Assembly: GCF_002220095.1 (NCBI RefSeq)
Contig: NZ_CP022372.1
Location: forward strand, 1,150,501 to 1,214,500
DNA length: 64,000 bases
Direction: 5' to 3'
From: Bosea sp. AS-1
GTDB lineage: Bacteria > Pseudomonadota > Alphaproteobacteria > Rhizobiales > Beijerinckiaceae
This document shows positions 55,109-64,000 of this stretch, in pieces. Below the pieces are notes generated by a model that was not told where the DNA came from, made no database searches, and worked only from the letters and a program-made list of their open reading frames with translations. Each line of letters begins with the position of its first letter. Position 1 is the stretch's first letter. A program made the translations under genes and the position numbers.

Positions 55109-56227
55109 ATGGCCCAGATCGCCGTTCCCTGCATGCTGATCCGCGGTGGCACCTCGAAGGGCGCCTATTTCCTGCGCGACGACCTGCCGGCGGATGTCGC
55201 GGCGCGCGACGCCTTTCTACTCGCTGTGATGGGTTCGCCCGACAAGCGGCAGGTCGATGGGCTCGGCGGTGCGCATCCTTTGACCAGCAAGGTCGCGATC
55301 GTCTCGAAGTCCAGCGAGCCGGGCTGCGATATCGACTTCCTGTTCGCGCAGGTCGGCATCGAGACGGCGCAGGTCGATACGACGCCGAACTGCGGCAACA
55401 TCCTCGCCGGGATCGGCCCGTTCGCGCTGGCGCGTGGGCTGGTCGCGGCCAGCGGCCTACGCACGACAGTCCGCGTTCGCACGATCAACACCGGCACCAT
55501 CGCCGACCTGACGATGGATACGCCGGATGGCGAAGCCAGCGCGGAGGGCAATGTACGGATCGACGGCGTGCCAGGCACGTCGGCGCCGATCGACATCGGC
55601 TTCCTCGATGCCGAAGGCTCGGTCTGCGGCACGCTGCTGCCGACCGGCAATGTCGTCGATGTGATCGAGGGCGTGCCCTGCACACTGATCGACAATGGCA
55701 TGCCTGTGATCGTGATGCGGGCGGCCGATGTCGGCCGCACCGGCTACGAGCCGCGCGACGAACTCGACAAGGATATGAAGCTGAAGGAGCGGATCGAGAG
55801 CATCCGCCTGGTAGCCGGGCCGCTGATGAATCTCGGCGATGTTTCGAAGAAGGTGGTGCCCAAGATCGCACTCGTCGCGCCACCGCGAGCTGGGGGAGCG
55901 ATCTGCACGCGCAGCTTCATCCCGCATGAGTGCCACGCCTCGATCGGCGTCTTCGCAGCCGTGACAGTGGCGACTGCGGCGGTGCTCCCGGGTTCGCCGG
56001 CGTCGTCGGTTGCTGTGATGCCTGAAGGCCGCGAGCGTTCGCTCTCGGTCGAGCATCCGACCGGCGAGTTCACTGTGACGCTGACGGTCGGCGGAACGGC
56101 GGAACGACCGATGATCGAGCGGGCCGGGCTGCTGCGGACTGCGCGCATCCTGATGGAGGGCCGGTCCTTCGTGCCGGCGAGCGTCATGGCGGCGCAGGCG
56201 GGCGGCGCCCGTCGGGCTGCCGAATGA
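55109..56227 (+). CDS. 4-oxalomesaconate tautomerase-like PrpF family protein
   Basis: 372 residues. The PrpF/GalD family shows CMLIRGGTSKGAYF at the N-terminus, VDTTPNCGNILAGIGPFAL with the catalytic-type Cys, and ICTRSFIPHECHASIGVF late in the protein. GalD converts between 4-oxalomesaconate keto and enol isomers in gallate catabolism. The assignment rests on the adjacent hydratase and aldolase genes, which perform the next two steps. Confidence 0.85.
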   Translation: MAQIAVPCMLIRGGTSKGAYFLRDDLPADVAARDAFLLAVMGSPDKRQVDGLGGAHPLTSKVAIVSKSSEPGCDIDFLFAQVGIETAQVDTTPNCGNILAGIGPFALARGLVAASGLRTTVRVRTINTGTIADLTMDTPDGEASAEGNVRIDGVPGTSAPIDIGFLDAEGSVCGTLLPTGNVVDVIEGVPCTLIDNGMPVIVMRAADVGRTGYEPRDELDKDMKLKERIESIRLVAGPLMNLGDVSKKVVPKIALVAPPRAGGAICTRSFIPHECHASIGVFAAVTVATAAVLPGSPASSVAVMPEGRERSLSVEHPTGEFTVTLTVGGTAERPMIERAGLLRTARILMEGRSFVPASVMAAQAGGARRAAE

Positions 56228-56246
56228 GACGGGAGGACTGAGATCG

Positions 56247-56972
56247 ATGGCCAATGCGCAGAAGACAGGGCTGGTGATCACCGCGCATCCCGGTGATTTC
56301 GTCTGGCGCGCAGGCGGTGCCATCGCGCTGCACGCGAAGCGCGGCCTACGCGTGAAGATCCTCTGCCTGTCCTATGGCGAGCGCGGCGAGAGCCAGTTCG
56401 CCTGGAAGAAGGCGGGCGTCCGCATGGAGGAGGTCAAGGCGCAACGCCGAGAGGAGGCGCAAGTTGCGGCCGAACTGCTCGGCGCCGAGATCGAGTTCAT
56501 GGATGCCGGGGATTACCCGCTGCGCACCACGCCGGAGATGCTCGACCGCGCCGTCGACATCTTCCACGCGCTCAATCCGAGCTTCGTGCTGACCCATGCG
56601 CTGGAAGACCCCTACAATGTCGACCACCCGGAGGCGACGCGCTTCGCCCAGGAGGCGCGCATCATCGCCCAGGCCGCTGGCCATAAACCCGATCCGGAGC
56701 GCGCCTATGCCGCGCCGCCGGTCTTCCTGTTCGAGCCGCATCAGCCTGAGCAATGCAATTTCAAGCCTAACGTCATCCTCAACATCGACGAGGTCTGGGA
56801 GCAGAAGCGCAAGGCCTTCGAAATCCTCGCGGCGCAGAAGCACCTCTGGGAATACTACACCCGCGTCGCGCTGAACCGCGGCATGCAGGGCGGGCGCAAC
56901 TCCGGCAAGGCCATGACCTATGGCGAGGCCTATCAACGGCTCTTCCCGGAAGCGCTGGAGGCGCTGGCATGA
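56247..56972 (+). CDS. 4-oxalomesaconate hydratase-like PIG-L family protein
   Basis: 241 residues. The zinc-site motif is [20 protein letters not shown] (AHxxD), with a second motif [16 protein letters not shown]. This is the GalB-type branch of the LmbE/PIG-L fold, hydrating 4-oxalomesaconate to 4-carboxy-4-hydroxy-2-oxoadipate. Its stop overlaps the aldolase start (ATGA). Confidence 0.87.
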   Translation: MANAQKTGLVITAHPGDFVWRAGGAIALHAKRGLRVKILCLSYGERGESQFAWKKAGVRMEEVKAQRREEAQVAAELLGAEIEFMDAGDYPLRTTPEMLDRAVDIFHALNPSFVLTHALEDPYNVDHPEATRFAQEARIIAQAAGHKPDPERAYAAPPVFLFEPHQPEQCNFKPNVILNIDEVWEQKRKAFEILAAQKHLWEYYTRVALNRGMQGGRNSGKAMTYGEAYQRLFPEALEALA

Positions 56973-57652
56973 CCCCGATCGTCATCCGCACCACGAAGCG
57001 CGCGCCAGCGGCCGCGATGGCCGATCTCCGGGATCTCGGCGTCTCCACGACGCATGAGGCGATGGGGCGGAGCGGGCTCATGAAGCCCTATATGCGACCG
57101 ATCTATGCCGGCGCTCAGATCGCCGGCGGGGCCGTTACGGTCCTTGCCCAGCCCGGCGACAACTGGATGATCCATGTCGCGATCGAGCAGGTGCAGCCCG
57201 GCGACGTCCTCGTCGTTGCCTGCACGACCGACAACATGGACGGCATGTTCGGCGATCTGCTCGCGACCTCGCTCAAGGCGCGCGGTGGCGTGGGGCTCGT
57301 CATCGATGCCGGCGTGCGTGATGTGCGGGTGCTGACCGAAATGGGCTTTCCGGTCTGGTCGCGGGCGATCTCGGCCAAGGGCACGGTCAAGGCGACGCTT
57401 GGCTCGGTCAATGTGCCGGTGGTCTGTGCCGGGGCTCTGGTTCACCCCGGCGACGTGATTGTCGCGGATGATGACGGCGTCGTGGTGGTGCCGCGGCTGG
57501 AGGCGGAGGCCGTCGCGGTCGCTGGCCGCAAGCGCGAGGCGGCCGAGGAAGAGAAGCGCCGGCGCCTGGCCTCTGGCGAACTCGGGCTGGACATGTACGC
57601 TATGCGCGAAGGCCTCGCCAAAGCAGGCCTCGTCTATCGCGATGACGATTGA
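56969..57652 (+). CDS. 4-carboxy-4-hydroxy-2-oxoadipate/HMG aldolase (RraA-like)
   Basis: 227 residues. The class II RraA-like aldolase fold shows [37 protein letters not shown] (Asp and Arg of the active site) and [17 protein letters not shown]. It splits 4-carboxy-4-hydroxy-2-oxoadipate into pyruvate and oxaloacetate, the last step of the 4-oxalomesaconate branch. Translationally coupled to the hydratase gene. Confidence 0.9.
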   Translation: MTPIVIRTTKRAPAAAMADLRDLGVSTTHEAMGRSGLMKPYMRPIYAGAQIAGGAVTVLAQPGDNWMIHVAIEQVQPGDVLVVACTTDNMDGMFGDLLATSLKARGGVGLVIDAGVRDVRVLTEMGFPVWSRAISAKGTVKATLGSVNVPVVCAGALVHPGDVIVADDDGVVVVPRLEAEAVAVAGRKREAAEEEKRRRLASGELGLDMYAMREGLAKAGLVYRDDD

Positions 57653-57700
57653 GACGACGAACGGCTTCGCAGAGAGCCAATTCAGGGGAAGGGAACGGCA

Positions 57701-58876
57701 ATGACGCATCGCAGGACGATTCTGGGTGGCATGCTCGGGTTGGCGCTGGCCGCTTCGACGAGCGGGTTCGCGCTGGCGCAGGAGGCGGTGAAGATCGGCC
57801 TGATCCTGCCGATGACGGGGCCCTTCGCCTCGACCGGCAAGCAGATCGATGCGGCGGTGAAGCTCTTCCTCGCCCAGGAAGGCGCAACGCATGGTGGACG
57901 CAAGCTCGAGGTGATCCTGAAGGACGACGCCGGCAATGCCGACGCGACGCGCCGCATCGCGCAGGAGCTGGTGGTCAACGACAAGGTCTCGGTGCTGGCC
58001 GGCTTCGGTCTGACGCCACTTGCGATGGCCACAGCGCAGATCGCGACGCAGGCCAAGGTGCCGGAGATCGTGATGGCGGCGGCGACCGCCACGATCACCG
58101 AGGCTTCGCCCTATATCGCGCGCACCTCCTTCACCCTGCCGCAGGCTTCCGAGCCGATGGCGGACTGGGCTGCCGCGAATGGCATCAAGAAGGTCTTCAC
58201 GGTCGTCACCGACTACGGGCCGGGCATCGATGCCGAGACCTCCTTCGCCAACAAGTTCAAGGCGGCGGGCGGCACGGTCGAGAGCGTGCGCGTGCCGCTG
58301 CGCAATCCTGATTTCGCGCCTTTCCTGCAGCGGGTCTCCGAGGCCAAGCCCGATGCCCTCTTCGTCTTCGTGCCTTCGGGCGTCGGTGCGCAGTTCATGA
58401 AGCAGTTCGTCGAGCGTGGCCTCGACAAGGCCGGCGTCAAGCTGATCGGCCCCGGCGACGTGGTCGATGACGATATCCTGGAAGGCATTGGCGACGTCGC
58501 GCTCGGCGCCATCACCACCCATCATTATTCGGCGGCACATGATAGCCCGGCGAACAAGGCCTTCGTCGCGGCCTTCCAAAAGGCCAATCCCGGCATGCGA
58601 CCGAATTTCATGGCGGTCGGGGGCTATGACGGCATGAAGCTGATCGCCAAGGCGCTGGAGGCGACGAAGGGCGATGCCAGCGGCGACAAGCTGATCGCCG
58701 CGATGAAGGGCGCCTCCTGGGAGAGCGTGCGCGGGCCGGTCAAGATCGACCCCGATACCCGCGACATCATCCAGAACATCTATGTCCGCAAGACCGAGAA
58801 GGTCGGCTCGGAACTCCACAATGTCGAGTTCGCGACGATCAAGGACGTCAAGGATCCGGTGAAGGCGCGCAAGTGA
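57701..58876 (+). CDS. LIV-type ABC transporter substrate-binding protein
   Basis: 391 residues. Signal peptide about residues 1-27 (RRTILGGMLGLALAAST), then the Leu/Ile/Val-binding-protein fold: VKIGLILPMTGPFASTGKQI, FTVVTDYGPGIDAETSF and VGGYDGMKLIAKAL. Given the catabolic genes on both sides, an aromatic acid is a likelier ligand than an amino acid. It heads a complete importer operon. Confidence 0.92.
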   Translation: MTHRRTILGGMLGLALAASTSGFALAQEAVKIGLILPMTGPFASTGKQIDAAVKLFLAQEGATHGGRKLEVILKDDAGNADATRRIAQELVVNDKVSVLAGFGLTPLAMATAQIATQAKVPEIVMAAATATITEASPYIARTSFTLPQASEPMADWAAANGIKKVFTVVTDYGPGIDAETSFANKFKAAGGTVESVRVPLRNPDFAPFLQRVSEAKPDALFVFVPSGVGAQFMKQFVERGLDKAGVKLIGPGDVVDDDILEGIGDVALGAITTHHYSAAHDSPANKAFVAAFQKANPGMRPNFMAVGGYDGMKLIAKALEATKGDASGDKLIAAMKGASWESVRGPVKIDPDTRDIIQNIYVRKTEKVGSELHNVEFATIKDVKDPVKARK

Positions 58877-58910
58877 CCGGCAATTATCCGATCCAGGCGG
58901 ATCGACGCGC

Positions 58911-59768
58911 ATGCTGACCATCCTGTTCGACGGCATCGCCTACGGGATGGTGCTGTTCGTGCTCGGCTGCGGGCTCTCCGTGACGATGGGGTTGATGAAT
59001 TTCGTCAACCTCGCCCACGGCGCCTTCGCGATGCTCGGTGGCTATGTCGCCGTGCAGGCGATGCAGCGCCTGGGCATTCCGTTCCTGGCGAGCCTGCCAC
59101 TCGCCTTCCTGGCGGCGGCGCTGGTCGGAATCGTGCTGGAGCGGCTGATCTACCGGCCGATGTACGGCAAGAGCCATCTCGACCAGGTGATGTTCTCGAT
59201 CGGGCTCGTCTTCATGGCGGTGGCCGGCACCGACTGGCTGATGGGCTCGACCCAGCAGTTCATCCACCTGCCGAGCTGGCTGCAGGGGCGTTTCGAGATC
59301 GCCGGCATCGGCATCGGCCGCTACCGGCTCTTCGTCATCGCGATCTGCGGCCTGCTCGCCTTCTCGCTGCAATGGGGCTTTACCCGCACGCGCTTCGGCA
59401 GCCGGTTGCGTGCCGCCGTTGACGATGCGCGGGTGGCGCGCGGGCTCGGCATCCCGGTCAACCGGCTGTTCGCATTGACCTTCGCGCTGGGCTGCGGGCT
59501 CGCCGGATTGGGTGGTGCGCTCGGCATCGAATTGATGGGGCTCGATCCCTCCTTTCCGCTGAAATTCATGATCTACTTCCTGATCGTCGTCACCGTCGGC
59601 GGCACCTCCAGCATCACCGGCCCCTTCTTCGCCGCCATGCTGCTCGGCGTTGCCGATGTCGTCGGCAAATATCTCGTGCCGGAGGTCGGCGCCTTCATCA
59701 TCTACGCGCTGATGGTCGTGCTGCTGATCACGCGTCCGCATGGGCTGTTCGCGAGGGCGCGGGCATGA
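58911..59768 (+). CDS. livH: LIV-type ABC permease LivH
   Basis: 285 residues, about eight membrane helices, with the family opening LTILFDGIAYGMVLFVLGCG and LSVTMGLMNFVNLAHGAFAM, and the cytoplasmic coupling region RAAVDDARVARGLGIPVNRL. The stop overlaps the livM start (ATGA). Confidence 0.93.
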   Translation: MLTILFDGIAYGMVLFVLGCGLSVTMGLMNFVNLAHGAFAMLGGYVAVQAMQRLGIPFLASLPLAFLAAALVGIVLERLIYRPMYGKSHLDQVMFSIGLVFMAVAGTDWLMGSTQQFIHLPSWLQGRFEIAGIGIGRYRLFVIAICGLLAFSLQWGFTRTRFGSRLRAAVDDARVARGLGIPVNRLFALTFALGCGLAGLGGALGIELMGLDPSFPLKFMIYFLIVVTVGGTSSITGPFFAAMLLGVADVVGKYLVPEVGAFIIYALMVVLLITRPHGLFARARA

Positions 59769-60772
59769 GGGCCGAGACTTTCGATCGTCGCGTGCGGCAG
59801 GCCCTCCATGCCGGGCGCCGCTGGCATCCGGCCGAGATCGCTTTCTGGCTGCTGGCTTTTGCCGCCTTCCTGCTGTTCCCGCGCAATCTGCTCCTGCTGA
59901 ACGAGATCGCGATCCTGGCGCTGTTCGCGCTCTCGCTCGACCTGATCCTCGGTTATGCCGGCATCGTATCGCTGGGGCACGCCGCATTCCTCGGCATGGG
60001 TGCCTATGCGGCCGGGCTCTTCGCCAAGCATGTCGGGGGTGACCCGCTCGCCGGCCTCGTCGTCGGCATGGGGGCGGCCGGGGTGCTCGGCCTCGTCACC
60101 AGCCCCCTGGTGCTGCGCGGCACGGATCTCACGCGCCTGATGATTACGCTCGGCGTTGCGCTGATCCTCTACGAGCTGGCGAATTCCTTCGGTTCGCTCA
60201 CGGGCGGTGCCGACGGGCTGCAAGGCATCATGATGGGACCGGTGCTGGGCCTGTTCGATTTCGACATCTTCGGCCGCACGGCCTACCTCTATTCGCTCTC
60301 CGTGCTGTTCGTGCTGTTCCTGATCGCGCGGCGGGTGGTGCATTCGCCTTTCGGGCTTTCCCTGCGCGCGATCCGTGACAATCCGCTGCGGGCCTCGGCC
60401 TCAGGTGTTCCGAACGCGCGCCGCCTCGCGGCCGCCTACACGCTGGCTGCCGCCTATGCCGGGGCGGCGGGGGCGCTGCTGGCCCAGACCACGCAATTCG
60501 TCTCGCTCGACGTGCTCGATTTCCACCGCTCGGCCGACCTGATGCTGGTGCTGATCATCGGTGGTGCCGGCTATCTCTATGGCGGACTCGTCGGTGCCAT
60601 TGCCTTCAAGCTGCTGCAGGACGCGATCGCGACCTTCACGCCGCAATACTGGATGTTCTGGATCGGTCTCTTCCTCGTGCTCTTCGTGCTCGGCGGCCGC
60701 GAGATCATCCATGGCGTGGTCAAGACGGTGGCCGGTCGCTTGGCATGGTTCGGTCGGGGAGGAGCGCAATGA
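59765..60772 (+). CDS. livM: LIV-type ABC permease LivM
   Basis: 335 residues, multi-pass, with LDLILGYAGIVSLGHAAFLG and the coupling loop LRAIRDNPLRASASGVPNAR, and a C-terminal IGGAGYLYGGLVGAIAFKLL. It pairs with LivH to form the membrane channel. Overlaps both neighbours by four bases. Confidence 0.93.
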   Translation: MRAETFDRRVRQALHAGRRWHPAEIAFWLLAFAAFLLFPRNLLLLNEIAILALFALSLDLILGYAGIVSLGHAAFLGMGAYAAGLFAKHVGGDPLAGLVVGMGAAGVLGLVTSPLVLRGTDLTRLMITLGVALILYELANSFGSLTGGADGLQGIMMGPVLGLFDFDIFGRTAYLYSLSVLFVLFLIARRVVHSPFGLSLRAIRDNPLRASASGVPNARRLAAAYTLAAAYAGAAGALLAQTTQFVSLDVLDFHRSADLMLVLIIGGAGYLYGGLVGAIAFKLLQDAIATFTPQYWMFWIGLFLVLFVLGGREIIHGVVKTVAGRLAWFGRGGAQ

Positions 60773-61521
60773 CGGCCGCTCTGCAGACCTTCGATCTCGT
60801 CAAGAGCTTCGGCGGCATCACCGCAACCGATCACGTCGATTTCACGCTGGCAAAAGGGGCGCGCCATGCCCTGATCGGCCCGAACGGCGCCGGCAAGACC
60901 ACCTTCGTCAACCAGCTCACCGGCGTGCTGAAGCCGAGCTCCGGTCGTATCGAACTGATGGGCGAGGACATCACGACGTTGTCGCGCGAGGCACGGGTGA
61001 AGCGCGGACTGGCGCGCACTTTCCAGATCAACCAGCTTTTCGCGACAATGACGCCATTGGAGATGATCGCGCTGGTCACCTCCGAGCGGCTCGGCCGCGG
61101 CAGCCAGCCTTTCCGCGCGCTCGACCGCGATCCGGAACTCGTCAGCCAGACCGCGGAGATCCTGACCTGCTTCCGGCTCGACGACATCATGGACCGGACG
61201 ATCGCGACGCTGCCCTATGGCAAACAGCGCCAGATCGAGATCGCCGCAGCCTTCGCAGCCAGGCCGAGCGTTCTGCTGCTCGATGAGCCGGCTGCCGGCG
61301 TGCCGGAGGCGGAACGCCGCGAATTGATGCAAACCGTGGCGGAGCTTCCCGGCGACGTTTCCGTGCTGCTGATCGAGCACGACATGGACCTTGTCTTCCG
61401 CTTCGCGACGCGCATCACCGTGCTGGTCAACGGCCGCGTGCTGGCGGAGGGCACTCCGGAGGAGATGGCACGCGACCCGGCGGTCCGCGAGGCTTATCTC
61501 GGCGAGGATGCTCATGTCTGA
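60769..61521 (+). CDS. livG: LIV-type ABC ATPase LivG
   Basis: 250 residues. Walker A GPNGAGKTT, the LivG-type segment GLARTFQINQLFATMTPLEM, a signature region LPYGKQRQIEIAAAF and Walker B VLLLDEPAAGV. The C-terminus has VNGRVLAEGTPEEM. Start ATG 60769 overlaps the livM stop. Confidence 0.95.
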   Translation: MTAALQTFDLVKSFGGITATDHVDFTLAKGARHALIGPNGAGKTTFVNQLTGVLKPSSGRIELMGEDITTLSREARVKRGLARTFQINQLFATMTPLEMIALVTSERLGRGSQPFRALDRDPELVSQTAEILTCFRLDDIMDRTIATLPYGKQRQIEIAAAFAARPSVLLLDEPAAGVPEAERRELMQTVAELPGDVSVLLIEHDMDLVFRFATRITVLVNGRVLAEGTPEEMARDPAVREAYLGEDAHV

Positions 61522-62224
61522 GCTGCTCAAGATCGAGAAGCTCTGTGCCGGCTATGGCGAGGCGCAGGTTCTGTTCGACATCGACCTCGCGCTGGCGCAG
61601 GGGCATTCGCTTGCGCTGCTGGGCCGTAACGGTGTTGGCAAGACGACGCTGGTCAACAGCATCATCGGCGTCACGCGCCGGCGCGGCGGGCGGGTCGTAC
61701 TGGCTGGGCGCGATCTCACCAGCGCTTCGCCGGAGCAGAGGGCGCATGCAGGCATCGGCTGGGTGCCGCAAGAGCGCAACATCTTCAAGTCGCTGACGGT
61801 GCTGGAGAACCTGAGGGCGGTCGCGCGGCCGGGGCCGTGGGATGTCGCGCGCGTCTTCCGCATGTTCCCGCGGCTGGCCGAGCGCAAGGCCAATCTCGGC
61901 AACCAGCTCTCCGGCGGCGAGCAGCAGATGCTGGCGATCGGCCGGGCGCTGATGCTCAACCCGAAGCTGCTTCTCCTCGACGAGCCGACCGAAGGGCTGG
62001 CCCCGATCATCGTCGAGGAATTGCTGAAAGCGCTGAAGGCCCTGTTTCGTGAGGAGGGGCTTTCCGCGATCGTCATCGAGCAGCATGCGCGCAAGATCCT
62101 CGAGCTGACGGATGACGCCATCGTGCTCGAACGCGGCCGGGTGGTCCTGGCCGAGCGCAGTGCTACGCTCATCGCCGAGCCCGAACGGCTCGAGCATCAC
62201 CTCGGCCTTGCGGCCGCTGCCTGA
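61514..62224 (+). CDS. livF: LIV-type ABC ATPase LivF
   Basis: 236 residues. Walker A GRNGVGKTT, GWVPQERNIFKSLTVLENL, signature LSGGEQQMLAIGRALM, Walker B LLLLDEPTEGLAP and the LivF-type H-loop IEQHARKILEL. Start ATG 61514 overlaps the livG stop region; an ATG two codons upstream is possible. Confidence 0.95.
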   Translation: MSELLKIEKLCAGYGEAQVLFDIDLALAQGHSLALLGRNGVGKTTLVNSIIGVTRRRGGRVVLAGRDLTSASPEQRAHAGIGWVPQERNIFKSLTVLENLRAVARPGPWDVARVFRMFPRLAERKANLGNQLSGGEQQMLAIGRALMLNPKLLLLDEPTEGLAPIIVEELLKALKALFREEGLSAIVIEQHARKILELTDDAIVLERGRVVLAERSATLIAEPERLEHHLGLAAAA

Positions 62225-62249
62225 CCAAAAGAGAACCGGAGGAAACATC

Positions 62250-63359
62250 ATGACCCAGAGGACAAAGCCGCCGTTCCGGGGCGATATGGTCGGAAGCCTG
62301 CTCCGCAGCGCGCCCGTGAAGGAAGCCCGCGCCAAGGTCGCGGCCGGCAAGATGGACAAGGCCGAGCTAACCAGGATCGAGGACGAGGAGATCCGGAAGC
62401 TCGTCAAGAAGCAGGAGGAGGTCGGCCTGCAGGCGGTGACCGACGGCGAATACCGCCGCGCCTTCTGGCATTTCGACTTTCTCGACGGCTTGAGCGGCGT
62501 TACCACCTACGAGACCGATGCCGGGATCCAGTTCAAGGGTGTCGCCACCAAGGGGCACGGCATCCGCGTCACCGGCAAGCTCGACTTCCCGGCGGACCAT
62601 CCGCATCTGGCCCATTTCAAGTTCCTGGCCTCGGTCACCAGCCGCGTGCCGAAGATGACCATTCCGAGCCCGTCGATGCTGCATTATCGCGGTGGGCGGA
62701 AGGCGGTCGATCCGACCGCCTATCTCAAGATGGAGGACTATTACGACGACCTCGGCAAGGCCTACGCCAAGGCGATCAAGGCGTTCTACGACGCCGGATG
62801 CCGCTATCTGCAGCTCGACGACACCAGCCTGTCCTATTTCTGCGATCCCGAGCAGAGGACGATGCTGGCCGAGCGCGGTGACGATCCCGACAAGCTGATC
62901 TTCATCTATCGCGACGTGCTCAACGCTGCGCTGAAGGCCAAGCCCGCCGACATGCAGATCACCACCCATACCTGCCGTGGCAACTTCAAATCGACCTTCA
63001 TCGCGTCTGGCGGCTATGAGCCGGTGGCCGATCTCGTCTTCAACCAGATCGATGTCGACGGCTATTTCATGGAGTGGGACGACGACCGCTCGGGCGGCTT
63101 CGAGCCGCTGCGCTTCCTGCCCAAGGGCGACAAGCAGGTCGTGCTCGGCCTCGTCACCTCCAAGTTCGGCGCCATCGAGAGCAAGGACAATCTCAAACGC
63201 CGGATCGAGGAGGCGGCGAAGTTTGCCCCGCTCGAGCAGCTCTGCCTGTCGCCGCAATGCGGCTTCGCCTCGACAGAGGAGGGCAACGTGCTGGCCGAGG
63301 AGGAGCAGTGGGCCAAGCTCGCGCGCATCCTCGAAACCGCCAGGGAAGTCTGGGGATGA
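62250..63359 (+). CDS. MetE-like cobalamin-independent methyltransferase domain protein
   Basis: 369 residues, with CGGAGGAAA before the start. It corresponds to the C-terminal half of methionine synthase MetE: FRGDMVGSLLR, LQLDDTSLSYFCD and the zinc ligands in THTCRGN and CLSPQCGF. Such stand-alone proteins use varied methyl or alkyl donors and are rarely the true methionine synthase. In this cluster a role in methyl transfer from a methoxylated or methylated aromatic intermediate is possible but unproven. Its stop overlaps the next start. Confidence 0.85.
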   Translation: MTQRTKPPFRGDMVGSLLRSAPVKEARAKVAAGKMDKAELTRIEDEEIRKLVKKQEEVGLQAVTDGEYRRAFWHFDFLDGLSGVTTYETDAGIQFKGVATKGHGIRVTGKLDFPADHPHLAHFKFLASVTSRVPKMTIPSPSMLHYRGGRKAVDPTAYLKMEDYYDDLGKAYAKAIKAFYDAGCRYLQLDDTSLSYFCDPEQRTMLAERGDDPDKLIFIYRDVLNAALKAKPADMQITTHTCRGNFKSTFIASGGYEPVADLVFNQIDVDGYFMEWDDDRSGGFEPLRFLPKGDKQVVLGLVTSKFGAIESKDNLKRRIEEAAKFAPLEQLCLSPQCGFASTEEGNVLAEEEQWAKLARILETAREVWG

Positions 63360-64000
63360 GCGCGGAACCCTGCTTCGACATCGCCCATCTCGGCCATGTC
63401 GAGCTCTTCACCGACAAGCCCGAAGCGAGCCTCGATTTCTTCGTCAACATCTTCGGGCTGACGGAGAGCGGGCGCGAGGGCGATTCCGTCTATCTGCGCG
63501 CCTGGGACGATTACGAGTTCCATACGCTGAAGCTGACCGCGTCGAACACCACCGGCGTCGGCCATGTCGGCTATCGCGCTTCGAGCGAGGCGGCGCTTCT
63601 GCGCCGCGTCGCCGCGATCGAGGCGATGGGGGCTGGCATCGGCTGGAGCGAGGGCGATCTCGGCCATGGCCGGGCCTATCGCTTCCACGATCCGGACGGC
63701 CATATCTTCGAGATTTATTTCGACACCCACAAATATGTGGCGCCGGAGGGCGAGCGACCGGCGCTGAAGAACCAGGCCCAGCGCAACCATGGCCGCGGCT
63801 GCGCGGTGCGCCGGCTCGACCATGTCAATCTGTTGGCGCAGGACGTCGCCGCCATCCGCGATTTCATGCCGAAGGCGCTGGGCAGCCGGATTACCGAGCA
63901 GATCGTGCTGGATTCGGGCGAGGTCGGTGGCTGCTGGTTCACCGTCAACAACAAGAGCTACGACATCGCCTATACCCGTGACCATAGGCCGGTACAGGGA
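63356..64000 (+). CDS. Extradiol (VOC-fold) ring-cleavage dioxygenase-like protein (3' end off window)
   Basis: At least 215 residues. Two vicinal-oxygen-chelate modules: the first opens IAHLGHVELFTDKPEASLDF and contains FHDPDGHIFEIYFDTH; the second opens RRLDHVNLLAQDVAAIRDFM. The layout is that of catechol 2,3-dioxygenase-type enzymes. The Fe ligands His in LDHVNLL and a later His/Glu pair are expected, but the last part is cut off. It probably opens the ring of the aromatic acid processed by the cluster. Confidence 0.82.
   Translation, partial: MSAEPCFDIAHLGHVELFTDKPEASLDFFVNIFGLTESGREGDSVYLRAWDDYEFHTLKLTASNTTGVGHVGYRASSEAALLRRVAAIEAMGAGIGWSEGDLGHGRAYRFHDPDGHIFEIYFDTHKYVAPEGERPALKNQAQRNHGRGCAVRRLDHVNLLAQDVAAIRDFMPKALGSRITEQIVLDSGEVGGCWFTVNNKSYDIAYTRDHRPVQG

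Noticed and set aside
1..64000. CRISPR arrays, rRNA genes and prophage structural genes
   Set aside because: No regularly spaced repeats, rRNA segments or capsid/tail/terminase-like products were found on either strand.

Overview
The window is high-GC and almost fully coding, and its gene content points to an alphaproteobacterium of the order Hyphomicrobiales (Rhizobiales). The evidence is an aerobic cobaltochelatase cobS/cobT pair, a MucR-type regulator, GGAAC-N16-CGTT (EcfG-type) stress promoters, an Ala/Lys-tailed ribosomal protein L21 and many small Hyphomicrobiales-type proteins. Bosea or a relative is my best guess, from general resemblance only.

Bases 1-26,600 look like core chromosome: a fused oligopeptide-type ABC ATPase (cut by the window start), a secreted lyase-like protein, and a three-gene membrane module (degenerate ABC protein, cyclic-nucleotide-binding-fold protein, haem/2Fe-2S-type cyclase-like protein). 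A methyltransferase and two glycosyltransferases follow, then cobS-GFA-GNAT-cobT-phytase-like, rpmB, a DUF3108 protein, an aminotransferase with an SMR exporter, and a sugar-acid catabolic run ending with denD. Next come an acetyltransferase and rplU-rpmA.

A tRNA-Ser(CGA) at 27,537-27,626 is the integration site of an island of about 11.9 kb. A 14-bp copy of the tRNA 3' end lies at 39,542-39,555, just outside a P4-type integrase, and two similar 20-bp putative arm sites flank the core in the inferred circular form. The island carries a Nudix hydrolase, a MucR-like regulator, small unknown proteins and a general-stress group (KGG protein, YciE-type ferritin-like protein, iron-permease-family protein, DUF982 and DUF1236-type proteins), several with EcfG-like promoters. 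It also has a leftward operon of unknown genes whose first gene is split by an IS3-family element. Removing the IS and one GGCC duplication restores a continuous 280-codon frame.

Beyond the island, 39.7-53.0 kb holds the most unusual locus. A periplasmic adaptor gene is divergent from a run encoding a GAF-domain adaptor, a PqqD-like/M50 protease/adaptor fusion, a short SecA-like ATPase, and a 1,898-residue LEPR-XLL protein with two LamG domains, Ig/FN3 domains, a glucose/sorbosone dehydrogenase domain and a PKD domain. I read it as a dedicated export and processing system for the giant protein. I know of no experimental description of it.

The last 11 kb is an aromatic-acid catabolic cluster: a LysR regulator, a DUF1932 oxidoreductase, three enzymes of the 4-oxalomesaconate branch (tautomerase, hydratase, aldolase), a complete LIV-type ABC importer, a MetE-like methyltransferase and a truncated extradiol-type dioxygenase.
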